Shown piece by piece: positions 17,536 through 25,960 of a stretch of DNA of 64,000 nt. The notes below the pieces were generated by a model. The model did no database searches and was not told the origin of the DNA. It saw nothing but the letters and a program-made list of their open reading frames with translations. Both the position numbers and the translations under genes were made by a program. The stretch spans positions 90,089 through 154,088 of the forward strand of contig NZ_JAJHPU010000025.1 of NCBI RefSeq assembly GCF_020831405.1, read 5' to 3'. The DNA is from Pseudomonas oryzagri. GTDB taxonomy: Bacteria > Pseudomonadota > Gammaproteobacteria > Pseudomonadales > Pseudomonadaceae. Numbering within the stretch: the first letter of the stretch is position 1; the number at the start of each line of letters is the position of its first letter.

Positions 17536-19368
17536 TCAGCGCGACTCCGCCGTGGTGGGCGGCAGGGTTTGGCCGTCCGGTCTCGCCCACCAGGTGTACA
17601 GGCCGACATCGTAGAGGGGGGCCACGGCCGGTCGCTCGAAGTGGTTCCAGTGGGCGACTCGCCAGGTCTTGATATGCCAGTTGGGGATCACGTAGTGCCC
17701 CCACTGCAGCACGCGGTCCAGCGCGCGGGTGTGGTCGATCAGGCTCTGCCGACTGTCGGCGTTGATCAGCCCTTCGACCAGGGCGTCGATGGCCGGGTCC
17801 TTAAGGCCGATGAAGTTGCGACTGCCCGGGTCGTCGGCGCTGCTGGAGTGCCAGTATTCGCGTTGTTCGTTACCCGGCGAGTTGGACTGGCTGAAGCCGC
17901 CGACGATCAGGTCGAAGTCGCGCGAGCGCAGGCGATTGATGTACTGCGATACATCGGCACGGCGGATCTGCAGCTCGATGCCGAGGCTCGCCAGGTTGCG
18001 CTTGTAGGGCAGCAGCACGCGTTCGAACTCGACCTGTGCGAGGAGGAACTCGATGGTCACCGGTTTGCCGCTGGCGTCCAGCATGCGGTCCTTGTCGAGG
18101 CGCCAGCCGGCTTGCTGGAGCAGTTCGAAGGCGCGGCGGCGCTGCTCGCGGATCACCCCGCTGCCGTCGCTCTGCGGCGGCTGATACTCGCTGGTGAACA
18201 CCTGCGGCGGCAGCTTGGCGTGCCAGGGCTCGAGCAGCTTGAGTTCGGCAGGCGAAGGCAGCCCGCTGGCGGCCAGTTCGGAGTTCTCGAAGTAGCTGTG
18301 GGTGCGGGTGTAGGCGCTGTAGAACAGCTGCCGGTTGGTCCACTCGAAGTCGAACAACAGGCCCAGGGCCTCGCGCACGCGGGCGTCCTGGAACAGCGGG
18401 CGGCGCAGGTTGAAGATGAAGCCCTGCATGCCCGCCGGGTTGTGATTGGTGATTTCTTCCTTGATCAGCCGACCGTCCTTGACCGCCGGGCTGTCATAAG
18501 CGGTGGCCCAGCTCTTCGCGCTGCTTTCCACCCAGAAGTCGAACTGCCCGGCCTTGAGCGCTTCGAGCGCCACGGTATTGTCGCGGTAGTAGTCGATGAC
18601 CAGGTTGTCGAAGTTGTACTGGCCGCGGTTGAGCGGCAGGTCCTTGGCCCACCAGTCCTTGACCCGCTCGTAGCGGATGCTGCGCCCGGCCTGCACTTCA
18701 GCGACCCGATAGGGGCCGCTGCCCAGCGGCGGCTCGAGGCTGGTGCGATTGAACTCGTGGCCTGCCCAGGCGTGCTTGGGCAGCACCGGCAACTGGCCGA
18801 CGATCAGCGGCAGCTCGCGGTTGCCGTTATGGCGGAACACGAAGCGCACCGTGCGCTCGCCCTCGGCCACCGCCTTTTCCACATCGGCGTAGTAGGCACG
18901 GTATAGGGGGGCACCGTCCTTCATCAGGGTCTCGAAGGTGAACACCACATCTTCGGCAGTCACCGGATGTCCATCATGGAAACGTGCCTGGGGACGCAGG
19001 GTGAAGCGCACCCAGCTGTTATCCGGGGCCTTCTCGACCTTCTCGGCGAGCAGGCCGTACTCGGTGAAGGGCTCGTCCAGGCTTCGGCGGGTCAGGGTGT
19101 CGTAGACCAGGTTGATTTCGTCGGCGGGGACGCCCTTGTTGATGAACGGGTTGAGACTGTCGAAGCCACCGAAGCCGGCCTGGCGCAGGGTGCCGCCCTT
19201 GGGCGCCTCCGGATTGACGTAGGCGAAGTGCTGGAAGTTCGCCGGGTATTTCGGCGGCTCGTCGTACAACGTCACGGCGTGGCGGGGGGCGGCCGTTGCC
19301 TGGCCGGCGAGGCCGAGCAGCAGGGCGCCGATGGCGAGTCGGCGAGCGCCGTGCAGGAAAGCGGTCAT
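17536..19368 (-). CDS. nppA2: Periplasmic solute-binding protein of npp transporter, second copy (YejA/NppA2)
   Basis: SBP family 5 (DppA/OppA-like) receptor delivering peptides or peptide-nucleosides to the npp permeases. It has 610 residues. A signal peptide (about 1-27, ending GQATA-A) is followed by YPANFQHFAYVNPEAPKGGTLRQ and the FDSLNPFINKG segment of YejA proteins. The start is the ATG at 19368, overlapping the stop of the upstream SBP gene by 4 bases; the much longer open frame is a shadow of that gene. It parallels nppA1 along most of its length, so the two arose by tandem duplication. Confidence 0.9.
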   Translation of the reverse strand: MTAFLHGARRLAIGALLLGLAGQATAAPRHAVTLYDEPPKYPANFQHFAYVNPEAPKGGTLRQAGFGGFDSLNPFINKGVPADEINLVYDTLTRRSLDEPFTEYGLLAEKVEKAPDNSWVRFTLRPQARFHDGHPVTAEDVVFTFETLMKDGAPLYRAYYADVEKAVAEGERTVRFVFRHNGNRELPLIVGQLPVLPKHAWAGHEFNRTSLEPPLGSGPYRVAEVQAGRSIRYERVKDWWAKDLPLNRGQYNFDNLVIDYYRDNTVALEALKAGQFDFWVESSAKSWATAYDSPAVKDGRLIKEEITNHNPAGMQGFIFNLRRPLFQDARVREALGLLFDFEWTNRQLFYSAYTRTHSYFENSELAASGLPSPAELKLLEPWHAKLPPQVFTSEYQPPQSDGSGVIREQRRRAFELLQQAGWRLDKDRMLDASGKPVTIEFLLAQVEFERVLLPYKRNLASLGIELQIRRADVSQYINRLRSRDFDLIVGGFSQSNSPGNEQREYWHSSSADDPGSRNFIGLKDPAIDALVEGLINADSRQSLIDHTRALDRVLQWGHYVIPNWHIKTWRVAHWNHFERPAVAPLYDVGLYTWWARPDGQTLPPTTAESR

Positions 19369-21194
19369 CGGGACGTCTCCGGAGTCTTCAGCCACCAGGC
19401 CCGCAGGCCGAGGGTGTAGGGCGGCGTGGCGGTGTGCTCGAAGCGGTTGCGCCAGGCCAGGCGATGGCGGTCGATGTACCAGTTGGGAATGCTGTAGTGC
19501 TGGGAGAGCAGTACCCGGTCGATGGCGCGGGTGGCAGCCACCTGCTGATTGCGCGTCTGCGCGGCCAGCAGCTTGTCCAGCAGGGCGTCGATCACGGGGC
19601 TGCGAACGCCGGCGTAGTTCTTGCCGCCGCGCACGTCGGCCTGGCTGGAATGGAAATACTGCCACTGCTCGAGGCCCGGGCTGAGTGTCTGCGGCAGGGT
19701 CATCAGGATCATGTCGTAGTCATAGTTGTCGATGCGCTGCTTGTACTGGGCGCGGTCGACCGTGCGCAGGCTGGCCTGTACGCCGATGCGCGCCAGGTTG
19801 TCGCGATAGGGCTGCAGGATGCGCTCCAGGCTTGGGTTGACCAGCAGGATCTCGAAGCGCAATGGCTGACCTCTGCCATTGACCAGACCGTTGGCGGAGA
19901 GTTTCCAACCGGCCGCGGCGAGCAGGTCGAGGGCGCGGCGCAGCGTGCGGCGGGGAATGCCGTGACCGTCGGTGGCGGGCATCTGCGGTGCGCGAGTGAA
20001 CAGCTCGGTTGGCAGGTCCTTGCGGTACGGCGACAGCAGCAGCCACTCCTCACCTTCGGGCAGGCCGCTGGCGGCGAACTCACTGTTGGGATAGTAGCTG
20101 GCTGCGCGGGTGTAGGCGTCGTTGAAGAGCGTACGGTTGCTCCACTCGAAGTCGAACAGCAGGCCCATGGCTTCGCGCACCCGCACGTCGCTGAAGTGGG
20201 CGCGACGGCTGTTCATGAACAGCGCCTGGGTCTGCGTCGGGATGCGGTGGGGAATCTCCGCCTTGACGATGTCGCCGCGGGCCACGGCCGGGGTGGCGTA
20301 GCCGTTGGCCCAGTTCTTCGCCTGGTTCTCGATGAAAAAGTCGAATTCGCCGGCCTTGAACGCCTCGAAGGCGACGTGGTTGTCGCGGTAGAACTCCACC
20401 TCGACGCGATCGAAGTTGTACTTGCCGCGGTTGACCGGCAGATCCTTGCCCCACCAGTCCCGGACCCGTTCGAATACCAGGCGACGCCCGGGGACGACGC
20501 TCGTGATCCGGTAGGGGCCGCTGCCCAAAGGCGGTTCGTAGGTGGTGGCCTTGAAGTCTCGACCGCGCCAGTAGTGCTCGGGCAGCACCGGCAGCTCGCC
20601 GAGGCGCAGGATCAACAGCGGATTGCCGCTGCGCTTGAACACGAAGCGCACCCGCTGCGGGTCGAGGATGTCGACGCGGCGCACTTCCTGCAGGGCGGTA
20701 CGATACTGGGGGTGACCCTCGCGGCTGAGCACGCGGTAGGAAAACGCCACGTCCGTGGCGCTGATCGGGTGGCCATCATGGAAGCGCGCCTCGGGGCGCA
20801 GATTGAACACCACCCAGCTGCGATCCTTGCTGTATTCCACCGAAGCAGCGATCAGTCCATAGCTGGAGGTGGGCTCGTCGCCGGATGGATCGTATACGCC
20901 AGTGCCGACCATCAGCGGGGCATTCAGCTCGGTGATGCCGTACTGCAGGAAGTTGGCCGTGCCGATGGGGCTGGTGCCCTTGAGCGTGTAGGGGTTGAGG
21001 GTGTCGAAGGTCCCGGAGGCCATCAGTTGTACGGTGCCGCCCTTGGGGGCGTCCGGGTTGACCCAGTCGAAATGGCTGAAGTTGGCCGGATACTTGAGGG
21101 AGCCGAACTGGGCGTAGCCATGCCGTTCCATGACGGCGGCAGCGGCCGGCAGGCAGGTAGCCAGGCCGAGCAGCAGGGCGAGGAGACGACTCAT
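19365..21194 (-). CDS. nppA1: Periplasmic solute-binding protein of npp transporter, first copy (YejA/NppA1)
   Basis: First gene of the npp operon, an SBP family 5 receptor of 609 residues. The signal peptide spans about residues 1-20 (LLALLLGLATCLPAAAA). It shares with NppA2 the blocks YPANFSHFDWVNPDAPKGGT, DTLNPY, ARFHDGHP, EPPLGSGPYR and VREAMGLLFDFEWSNR. The ATG at 21194 has no clear Shine-Dalgarno. A gap of 100 bases to mltD upstream should hold the operon promoter. Having two receptors may widen substrate range. In P. aeruginosa this transporter admits pacidamycin-like antibiotics. Confidence 0.9.
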   Translation of the reverse strand: MSRLLALLLGLATCLPAAAAVMERHGYAQFGSLKYPANFSHFDWVNPDAPKGGTVQLMASGTFDTLNPYTLKGTSPIGTANFLQYGITELNAPLMVGTGVYDPSGDEPTSSYGLIAASVEYSKDRSWVVFNLRPEARFHDGHPISATDVAFSYRVLSREGHPQYRTALQEVRRVDILDPQRVRFVFKRSGNPLLILRLGELPVLPEHYWRGRDFKATTYEPPLGSGPYRITSVVPGRRLVFERVRDWWGKDLPVNRGKYNFDRVEVEFYRDNHVAFEAFKAGEFDFFIENQAKNWANGYATPAVARGDIVKAEIPHRIPTQTQALFMNSRRAHFSDVRVREAMGLLFDFEWSNRTLFNDAYTRAASYYPNSEFAASGLPEGEEWLLLSPYRKDLPTELFTRAPQMPATDGHGIPRRTLRRALDLLAAAGWKLSANGLVNGRGQPLRFEILLVNPSLERILQPYRDNLARIGVQASLRTVDRAQYKQRIDNYDYDMILMTLPQTLSPGLEQWQYFHSSQADVRGGKNYAGVRSPVIDALLDKLLAAQTRNQQVAATRAIDRVLLSQHYSIPNWYIDRHRLAWRNRFEHTATPPYTLGLRAWWLKTPETSR

Positions 21195-21264
21195 CGGGCG
21201 AGGGTCCGGTCCGTGGCGATCTTGGCGGTTGGGAAACCTACAGTAACAGCTTGTATCCGCTGGA

Positions 21265-21297
21265 AAAAGGGCGGCCTGGGAGCTGCTTCGCAGCTCA
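21265..21297 (-). terminator. Possible terminator overlapping the mltD stop codon
   Basis: On the minus strand GAGCTGC-GAA-GCAGCTC includes the TGA stop of mltD and is followed, after a short GC stretch, by CCCTTTTTCC. The T-run is not adjacent to the stem, so function is uncertain. Confidence 0.35.
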
Positions 21298-22893
21298 GCG
21301 ACGACCGAGGTAGAGGGTAAGCGTCTGGCCTGCCTTGAGCGTCTTGCCCAGGCTGGGGTTCCACTTCTTGAGGTGGTGGGTGCCGATCGAGAAGCGCTGG
21401 GCGATGGTGGACAGCGAGTCGCCGCGGCGCACCTTGTAGTAGGTGATCGCCTCGCGCTCCTTGTCCCCTTGGGCGGGAGCCTGACTGTTGCCGCGGATGG
21501 TCAGCACCTGGCCGGCGTGCAATGCCTTCCCCTTGAGCTTGTTCCAGCGCTGCAGGTCGGCGACGGTCACGCCTTGGCGTTTGGCGACGTCCCACAGGGT
21601 ATCGCCGCGTCGCACGCGGTAGTTGCGTACGGGCGCGGGCGTTTCGGCGCGAGGCTGGGGAGCGGCCTCGGCGAGGACCGGCTGGTTGCGCTCGAACAAC
21701 GGTCCGCTCGGCAGGCTGGCGGAAGTCTGGGGAATCAGCAGGGTCTGGCCGACCCGCACGTGGTAACCGGGCAGGCGGTTGATGTCGCGCAGGGTATTGA
21801 CCGTGACGTGATGGCGATTGGCGATGCCATGCAGGCTGTCGCCACTGCGCACTTGGTAGTTCTGCCACTGCACCAGGCTGGTCGGATCCAAACGGGCCAG
21901 GCTTTCGTTCAGTTCGTCGGCCTTGTCGACCGGTACCAGCAGATGGCGGGGGCCGTCGAGGGTGATGCCGCGCTTGAAGGCGGGGTTGAGTTGGTAGAGT
22001 TCGTCCTTGTCGACGTCGGCCATGTCGGCCACCCGCGCCAGGTCGAGCTGTTGGCGGATGGTAACCTTCTCGAAGTAGGGTTCGTTGGCAATCGGTGCCA
22101 AGGTCACGCCGTAGGCGGTCGGGCTCTGCACGATCTGCGAGACCGCCAGCAGCTTGGGCACGTACTCCTGGGTCTCGCGCGGCAGCGGCAGGTTCCAGTA
22201 GTCGGTCGGTAGGCCTTGGCGCTGGTTGCGCTCGATGGCCCGGCTGACCGTGCCTTCGCCGGCATTGTAGGCGGCCAGGGCGAGCAGCCAGTCGCCGTTG
22301 AACATGTCGTGCAGGCGACGCAGATAGGTGATCGCCGCAGTTGTTGAAGCGGTGATGTCGCGTCGGCCGTCGTACCAGTTGGTCTGGCGCAGGTTGTACA
22401 GGCGGCCGGTGGAGGGGATGAACTGCCAGAGTCCCGCGGCGTGCGCGGGCGAGTAGGCCAGCGGGTCGTAGGAGCTTTCGATCATCGGCAGCAGGGCCAG
22501 CTCCAGCGGCATGCCTTGCTCTTCCAGGCGCTCGACGATGTAGTGGATGTACGGGTTGCTGCGCTCGGCGATCTGCTGGAGGGAGGCGGGGCGGCTGGCG
22601 AAGCTGAAGCGCTGGCGTTCGACTCGTGGGTTGGTACCGATCTGGTCCTGCAGCTTGTAGCCGGCGCGGATGCGCTCCCAGATGTCGCTGTGGCGCTCCT
22701 CCTTGGGTTCGCGCAGCTCCGGGCTCCAGACGATCGGCTTGGCGACGCTGACGGCGCGGTCGGTGTCGCGCTCGGCGTCGCCGCCGCCCTGGGTCTGACA
22801 GCCGGCGGCGATCAGTAGCAAGGTCACCAGGGCGAGCCGGAGCGCGCGAGTCATAGCGTCTGAAGCGGTGCTCGGCGGCGTCGGCTGGGGCAT
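21295..22893 (-). CDS. mltD: Membrane-bound lytic murein transglycosylase D (lipoprotein, LysM repeats)
   Basis: Cleaves peptidoglycan glycan strands with 1,6-anhydro formation at the outer membrane. It has 532 residues. Lipobox LLIAAGC with Cys31, then an SLT catalytic domain with the Glu in LPMIESSYDP and the GLWQFIPSTGRLYNL and ALAAYNAGEG motifs. Three LysM domains follow (about 340-385, 425-470 and 483-530, each like YRVRRGDTLWDVAKR). An ATG 13 codons in (22854) would give a shorter, classic lipoprotein signal peptide; the longer start has an AGAAAG about 10 bases upstream. It is divergent from nothing and lies 84 bases downstream of gloB on the same strand. Confidence 0.93.
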   Translation of the reverse strand: MPQPTPPSTASDAMTRALRLALVTLLLIAAGCQTQGGGDAERDTDRAVSVAKPIVWSPELREPKEERHSDIWERIRAGYKLQDQIGTNPRVERQRFSFASRPASLQQIAERSNPYIHYIVERLEEQGMPLELALLPMIESSYDPLAYSPAHAAGLWQFIPSTGRLYNLRQTNWYDGRRDITASTTAAITYLRRLHDMFNGDWLLALAAYNAGEGTVSRAIERNQRQGLPTDYWNLPLPRETQEYVPKLLAVSQIVQSPTAYGVTLAPIANEPYFEKVTIRQQLDLARVADMADVDKDELYQLNPAFKRGITLDGPRHLLVPVDKADELNESLARLDPTSLVQWQNYQVRSGDSLHGIANRHHVTVNTLRDINRLPGYHVRVGQTLLIPQTSASLPSGPLFERNQPVLAEAAPQPRAETPAPVRNYRVRRGDTLWDVAKRQGVTVADLQRWNKLKGKALHAGQVLTIRGNSQAPAQGDKEREAITYYKVRRGDSLSTIAQRFSIGTHHLKKWNPSLGKTLKAGQTLTLYLGRR

Positions 22894-22977
22894 CGTCTGG
22901 TGACTTTCTCGGATAAAAAGTCGGGGGATTCTAGAAATCGTGCCCCGGCATGGTCAAGTTTTCGCCAGCGGCATTTG

Positions 22978-23763
22978 TTACCGAAAATTGTCCTTCCAGC
23001 TGCGCAATACGGCAAACACGGCACTGGGGCTGGCCAGCGTTTTTTCCGCGCGCTCGGCGCATTGGGCGCGGATGGTCGCTTCGTTCACCCGCAGGAAGGG
23101 GTTGGTCGCCAGCTCCAGGCCCAGGGTGGAAGGCAGGGTCGGCAGGTTGCGCTCGCGCAGGGCGAGGGCTTCGACCTGGCGCTGCTGCAGGGCGACATTG
23201 TCCGACTCGACCGCCAGGGCGAAGTGCAGATTGCTCAGCGTGTACTCGTGCGTGCAGTACACACGGGTCCGTGCCGGCAGACTGGCCAGACGTTGCAGCG
23301 AGTTGTGCATCTGCTCGGCGGTACCTTCGAACAGCCGGCCGCAGCCGGCGGCGAACAGGGTGTCGCCGCAAAACAGCACGGGGGCGCCGCCATCCGGTTC
23401 GCCGAACAGGGCGATATGACCCGCGGTGTGCCCGGGAACGTGCAGCACCTGCCAGTCGTGGCCGAGGATGGCGATCGACTGGCCGTCATCGAGCGCGACG
23501 TCGCAGGCGGGAATGTTCTCCAGGGCAGGGCCGAGCACCCGGGCGCCGGTCCGCTGCTTGAGGTCGGCGACGCCACCGGTGTGATCGTGGTGATGATGGG
23601 TGACCAGGATGTCGCTGAGCTGCCAATCGGGATTGGCCTCCAGCCAGGCCAGCACCGGCGCGCTGTCGCCGGGATCGACCACGGCGCAGCGGCGGCTGGG
23701 GGCATCCTGCAACAGCCAGATATAGTTGTCGGTGAAAGCGGGCAGGGCGGTGATCTGTATCAT
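22978..23763 (-). CDS. gloB: Hydroxyacylglutathione hydrolase (glyoxalase II)
   Basis: Hydrolyses S-D-lactoylglutathione to D-lactate and glutathione in methylglyoxal detoxification. It has 261 residues. The metallo-beta-lactamase metal site is [10 protein letters not shown] with His56, His58, Asp60 and His61; [11 protein letters not shown] and [17 protein letters not shown] supply the further ligands, and the C-terminal glyoxalase II domain contains [14 protein letters not shown]. The ATG at 23763 ([16 protein letters not shown]) is the family start; an upstream extension overlaps the divergent promoter. It is divergently transcribed from the methyltransferase, 79 bases apart. Confidence 0.96.
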   Translation of the reverse strand: MIQITALPAFTDNYIWLLQDAPSRRCAVVDPGDSAPVLAWLEANPDWQLSDILVTHHHHDHTGGVADLKQRTGARVLGPALENIPACDVALDDGQSIAILGHDWQVLHVPGHTAGHIALFGEPDGGAPVLFCGDTLFAAGCGRLFEGTAEQMHNSLQRLASLPARTRVYCTHEYTLSNLHFALAVESDNVALQQRQVEALALRERNLPTLPSTLGLELATNPFLRVNEATIRAQCAERAEKTLASPSAVFAVLRSWKDNFR

Positions 23764-23842
23764 GGGCGGACGAGCCGTTATGCTGATTCGATCCGCCATA
23801 TTAGGGCGCCGGCTGGCAGGGGCGCCAGATGAAGGAGGAGTC

Positions 23843-24610
23843 ATGAGCGAGCAGTCATTGCAGGCCGTCTCTGCTGCCTGGCTGGCGCTGCAGCGCGATG
23901 CCCGGGACTGGTTTGCCGGACCGCTGGGCAGTCTGCTGTTGGATTGCCAGCAGGAGTTCATCGCCGAGCAGCTCGACAGGCTGTTCGGCAGTTTCCTGCT
24001 CCATTACGGTTTCGCCGCCCCCCAGTCGCCGCCCATGCAGCAAATCAGCCACTGCATCCGCCTGGGGCCACCGTTGCCGGGGGTGGAGATCGCCTGTGAG
24101 GAGAGCGCCTGGCCGGTGCTTGAGCATGCCGCCGACGTGGTGTTGCTGCAGCATGCCCTGGATTTCGCGCTTTCGCCGCACCAGTTGCTGCGCGAGGCGG
24201 CGCGCTGCGTGCGGCCCGGCGGCCATCTGCTGGTGGTCGGCATCCATCCCTGGAGTCTGTGGGGGGTGCGTCGCTACATGGCCGGCGACGTGCTCGCCCA
24301 GGCACGCTGCATTTCTCCGGTGCGCCTGGGCGACTGGCTGCACCTGCTGGGCTTCGCGCTGGAGAAACGCCGCTTCGGATGCTATTGTCCGCCGCTTTCC
24401 TCGCCGCGCTGGCAGGCCCGCCTGCGAGTCGTCGAACCCTGGGCCGAGAGCCTGCAGCTGCCTGGCGGCGGCTTCTATCTGCTGGCGGCCCGCAAGCTGG
24501 TCGCTGGTCTGCGGCCCCTCCCCCTGTCCAGAGTGGAACCGCTCGCCCAGTTGCGTCCGATTCCCGTGGCGAAGGTCGGCCGTCATCCAGGCAACAAGAA
24601 AGAACCATGA
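23843..24610 (+). CDS. Class I SAM-dependent methyltransferase-like protein (type 11)
   Basis: A 255-residue cytosolic protein. The middle resembles Methyltransf_11: [47 protein letters not shown] (split here about 110-156), matching motifs II and III. The usual glycine-rich motif I (DxGxGxG) is not visible; its place holds [17 protein letters not shown]. The family is conserved in pseudomonads between gloB and rnhA, and its substrate is not known to me. An excellent GGAGGAG Shine-Dalgarno precedes the ATG at 23843. Its stop overlaps the rnhA start (ATGA), so the two are cotranslated. Confidence 0.8.
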   Translation: MSEQSLQAVSAAWLALQRDARDWFAGPLGSLLLDCQQEFIAEQLDRLFGSFLLHYGFAAPQSPPMQQISHCIRLGPPLPGVEIACEESAWPVLEHAADVVLLQHALDFALSPHQLLREAARCVRPGGHLLVVGIHPWSLWGVRRYMAGDVLAQARCISPVRLGDWLHLLGFALEKRRFGCYCPPLSSPRWQARLRVVEPWAESLQLPGGGFYLLAARKLVAGLRPLPLSRVEPLAQLRPIPVAKVGRHPGNKKEP

Positions 24611-25062
24611 CTGACAATGTCGAGATCTATACCGATGGCGCCTGCAAGGGCAATCCCGGCCCTGGCGGCTGGGGCGCCTTGCTGGTCTACAAGGGCGTCG
24701 AGCGCGAGTTGTGGGGCGGCGAGCCCGACACCACCAACAACCGCATGGAGTTGACCGCGGCGATCCGTGCGCTGGAACTACTCAACCGTCCCTGCCGGGT
24801 CCAGCTGACCACCGACTCCGAGTACGTGATGAAGGGCATCAAGGAGTGGCTACCGAACTGGAAGAAGCGCGGTTGGAAGACCGCCGCGCGTCAGCCGGTG
24901 AAGAATGCCGACCTGTGGCAGGCGCTGGATGCCCAGGTCAACCGCCATGAAGTGCACTGGCATTGGGTGCGCGGCCACAACGGTCATCCCGGCAACGAGC
25001 GGGCCGACCAGTTGGCCAATCGCGGGGTCAGTGAACTCAACGGTTCCCGCCGGGCTGGCTGA
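24607..25062 (+). CDS. rnhA: Ribonuclease HI
   Basis: Degrades the RNA strand of RNA-DNA hybrids during replication and R-loop removal. It has 151 residues. The catalytic carboxylates are Asp10 ([16 protein letters not shown]), Glu48 (NRMELTA), Asp70 (TTDSEYV) and Asp134 (NERADQLA), with His124 in VRGHNGHPG; all are at E. coli RNase HI positions. It overlaps the methyltransferase by 4 bases and is followed 47 bases later by dnaQ. The rnhA-dnaQ pairing is conserved in many gammaproteobacteria, though there often divergent; here both run the same way. Confidence 0.97.
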   Translation: MTDNVEIYTDGACKGNPGPGGWGALLVYKGVERELWGGEPDTTNNRMELTAAIRALELLNRPCRVQLTTDSEYVMKGIKEWLPNWKKRGWKTAARQPVKNADLWQALDAQVNRHEVHWHWVRGHNGHPGNERADQLANRGVSELNGSRRAG

Positions 25063-25109
25063 GGCGCCGTTTTTTCTCTCTTCATTCATTTGCAGGCAGG
25101 TCGTCTCCC

Positions 25110-25871
25110 ATGCGCTATGTCGTGCTGGATACCGAAACCACGGGTCTTGAGCCTCGTGAAGGGCACCGCATCATCGAGATCGGCTGCGTCGAGTTGATCG
25201 GCCGGCGTCTGACCGGGCGCCATTTCCACGTCTACATCAATCCCGAGCGCGAGGTCGACGAGGGCGCCATCGCGGTGCACGGCATCACCAACGAGTTTCT
25301 CGCCGACAAGCCGCGCTTTCGCGAGGTGGTCGACGAGTTCTTCGAATTCATCAAGGGCGCCGAGCTGATCATCCACAACGCGGCCTTCGATATCGGCTTC
25401 ATCAACCACGAATTCGCCCGGCTGAGCGACCGCCCGGAGCTGGGCGCAGTGCTCGACCACTGCAGCGTGCTCGATACCCTGCTGATGGCCCGCGAGCGCC
25501 ATCCGGGCCAGCGCAACAATCTGGATGCGCTGTGCAAGCGCTACGGGGTCGACAACTCGGGGCGCGACCTGCACGGCGCTCTGCTCGATGCCGAGATCCT
25601 CGCCGATGTTTATCTGGCGATGACTGGCGGGCAGACCAGCCTTTCGCTGGCCGGGCACAACGCCGAGGGCGAGGGCAGCAGCGGGCCGCAGGTGTCGGAG
25701 ATCCGCCGTCTGCCGGCCGACCGCTCGCGCACCCGGGTGATCCGCGCCACCGCAGCCGAGTTGGAGCAGCATGCGGCCCGCCTGGCGGCCGTGGCCAAGT
25801 CCACCGGTGGACCGGCACTTTGGCAGCAGCTCGAGCAGTCGGCCGAGGATGAGGTGCCGACCCTGCATTGA
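25110..25871 (+). CDS. dnaQ: DNA polymerase III epsilon subunit (3'-5' proofreading exonuclease)
   Basis: Proofreading subunit of the replicase core. It has 253 residues. The DEDDh exonuclease site is complete: Asp7 and Glu9 (LDTETTG), Asp94 (HNAAFDIGF), His155 and Asp160 (LHGALLDAE). A beta-clamp-binding motif QTSLSL at 175-180 follows, corresponding to QTSMAF in E. coli, and then a C-terminal alpha-subunit-binding tail of about 70 residues. It follows rnhA in the same direction, and a small CTACCC-TGA-GGGTAG hairpin lies between it and ldcA. Confidence 0.96.
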   Translation: MRYVVLDTETTGLEPREGHRIIEIGCVELIGRRLTGRHFHVYINPEREVDEGAIAVHGITNEFLADKPRFREVVDEFFEFIKGAELIIHNAAFDIGFINHEFARLSDRPELGAVLDHCSVLDTLLMARERHPGQRNNLDALCKRYGVDNSGRDLHGALLDAEILADVYLAMTGGQTSLSLAGHNAEGEGSSGPQVSEIRRLPADRSRTRVIRATAAELEQHAARLAAVAKSTGGPALWQQLEQSAEDEVPTLH

Positions 25872-25960
25872 CGGGGACGGGTTCCCTCGCCCGGCGCCAG
25901 CAACTACCCTGAGGGTAGGGGCGTTGCCCCATGCGCCCATGTGGCTGCGAGGGAAGGCTC

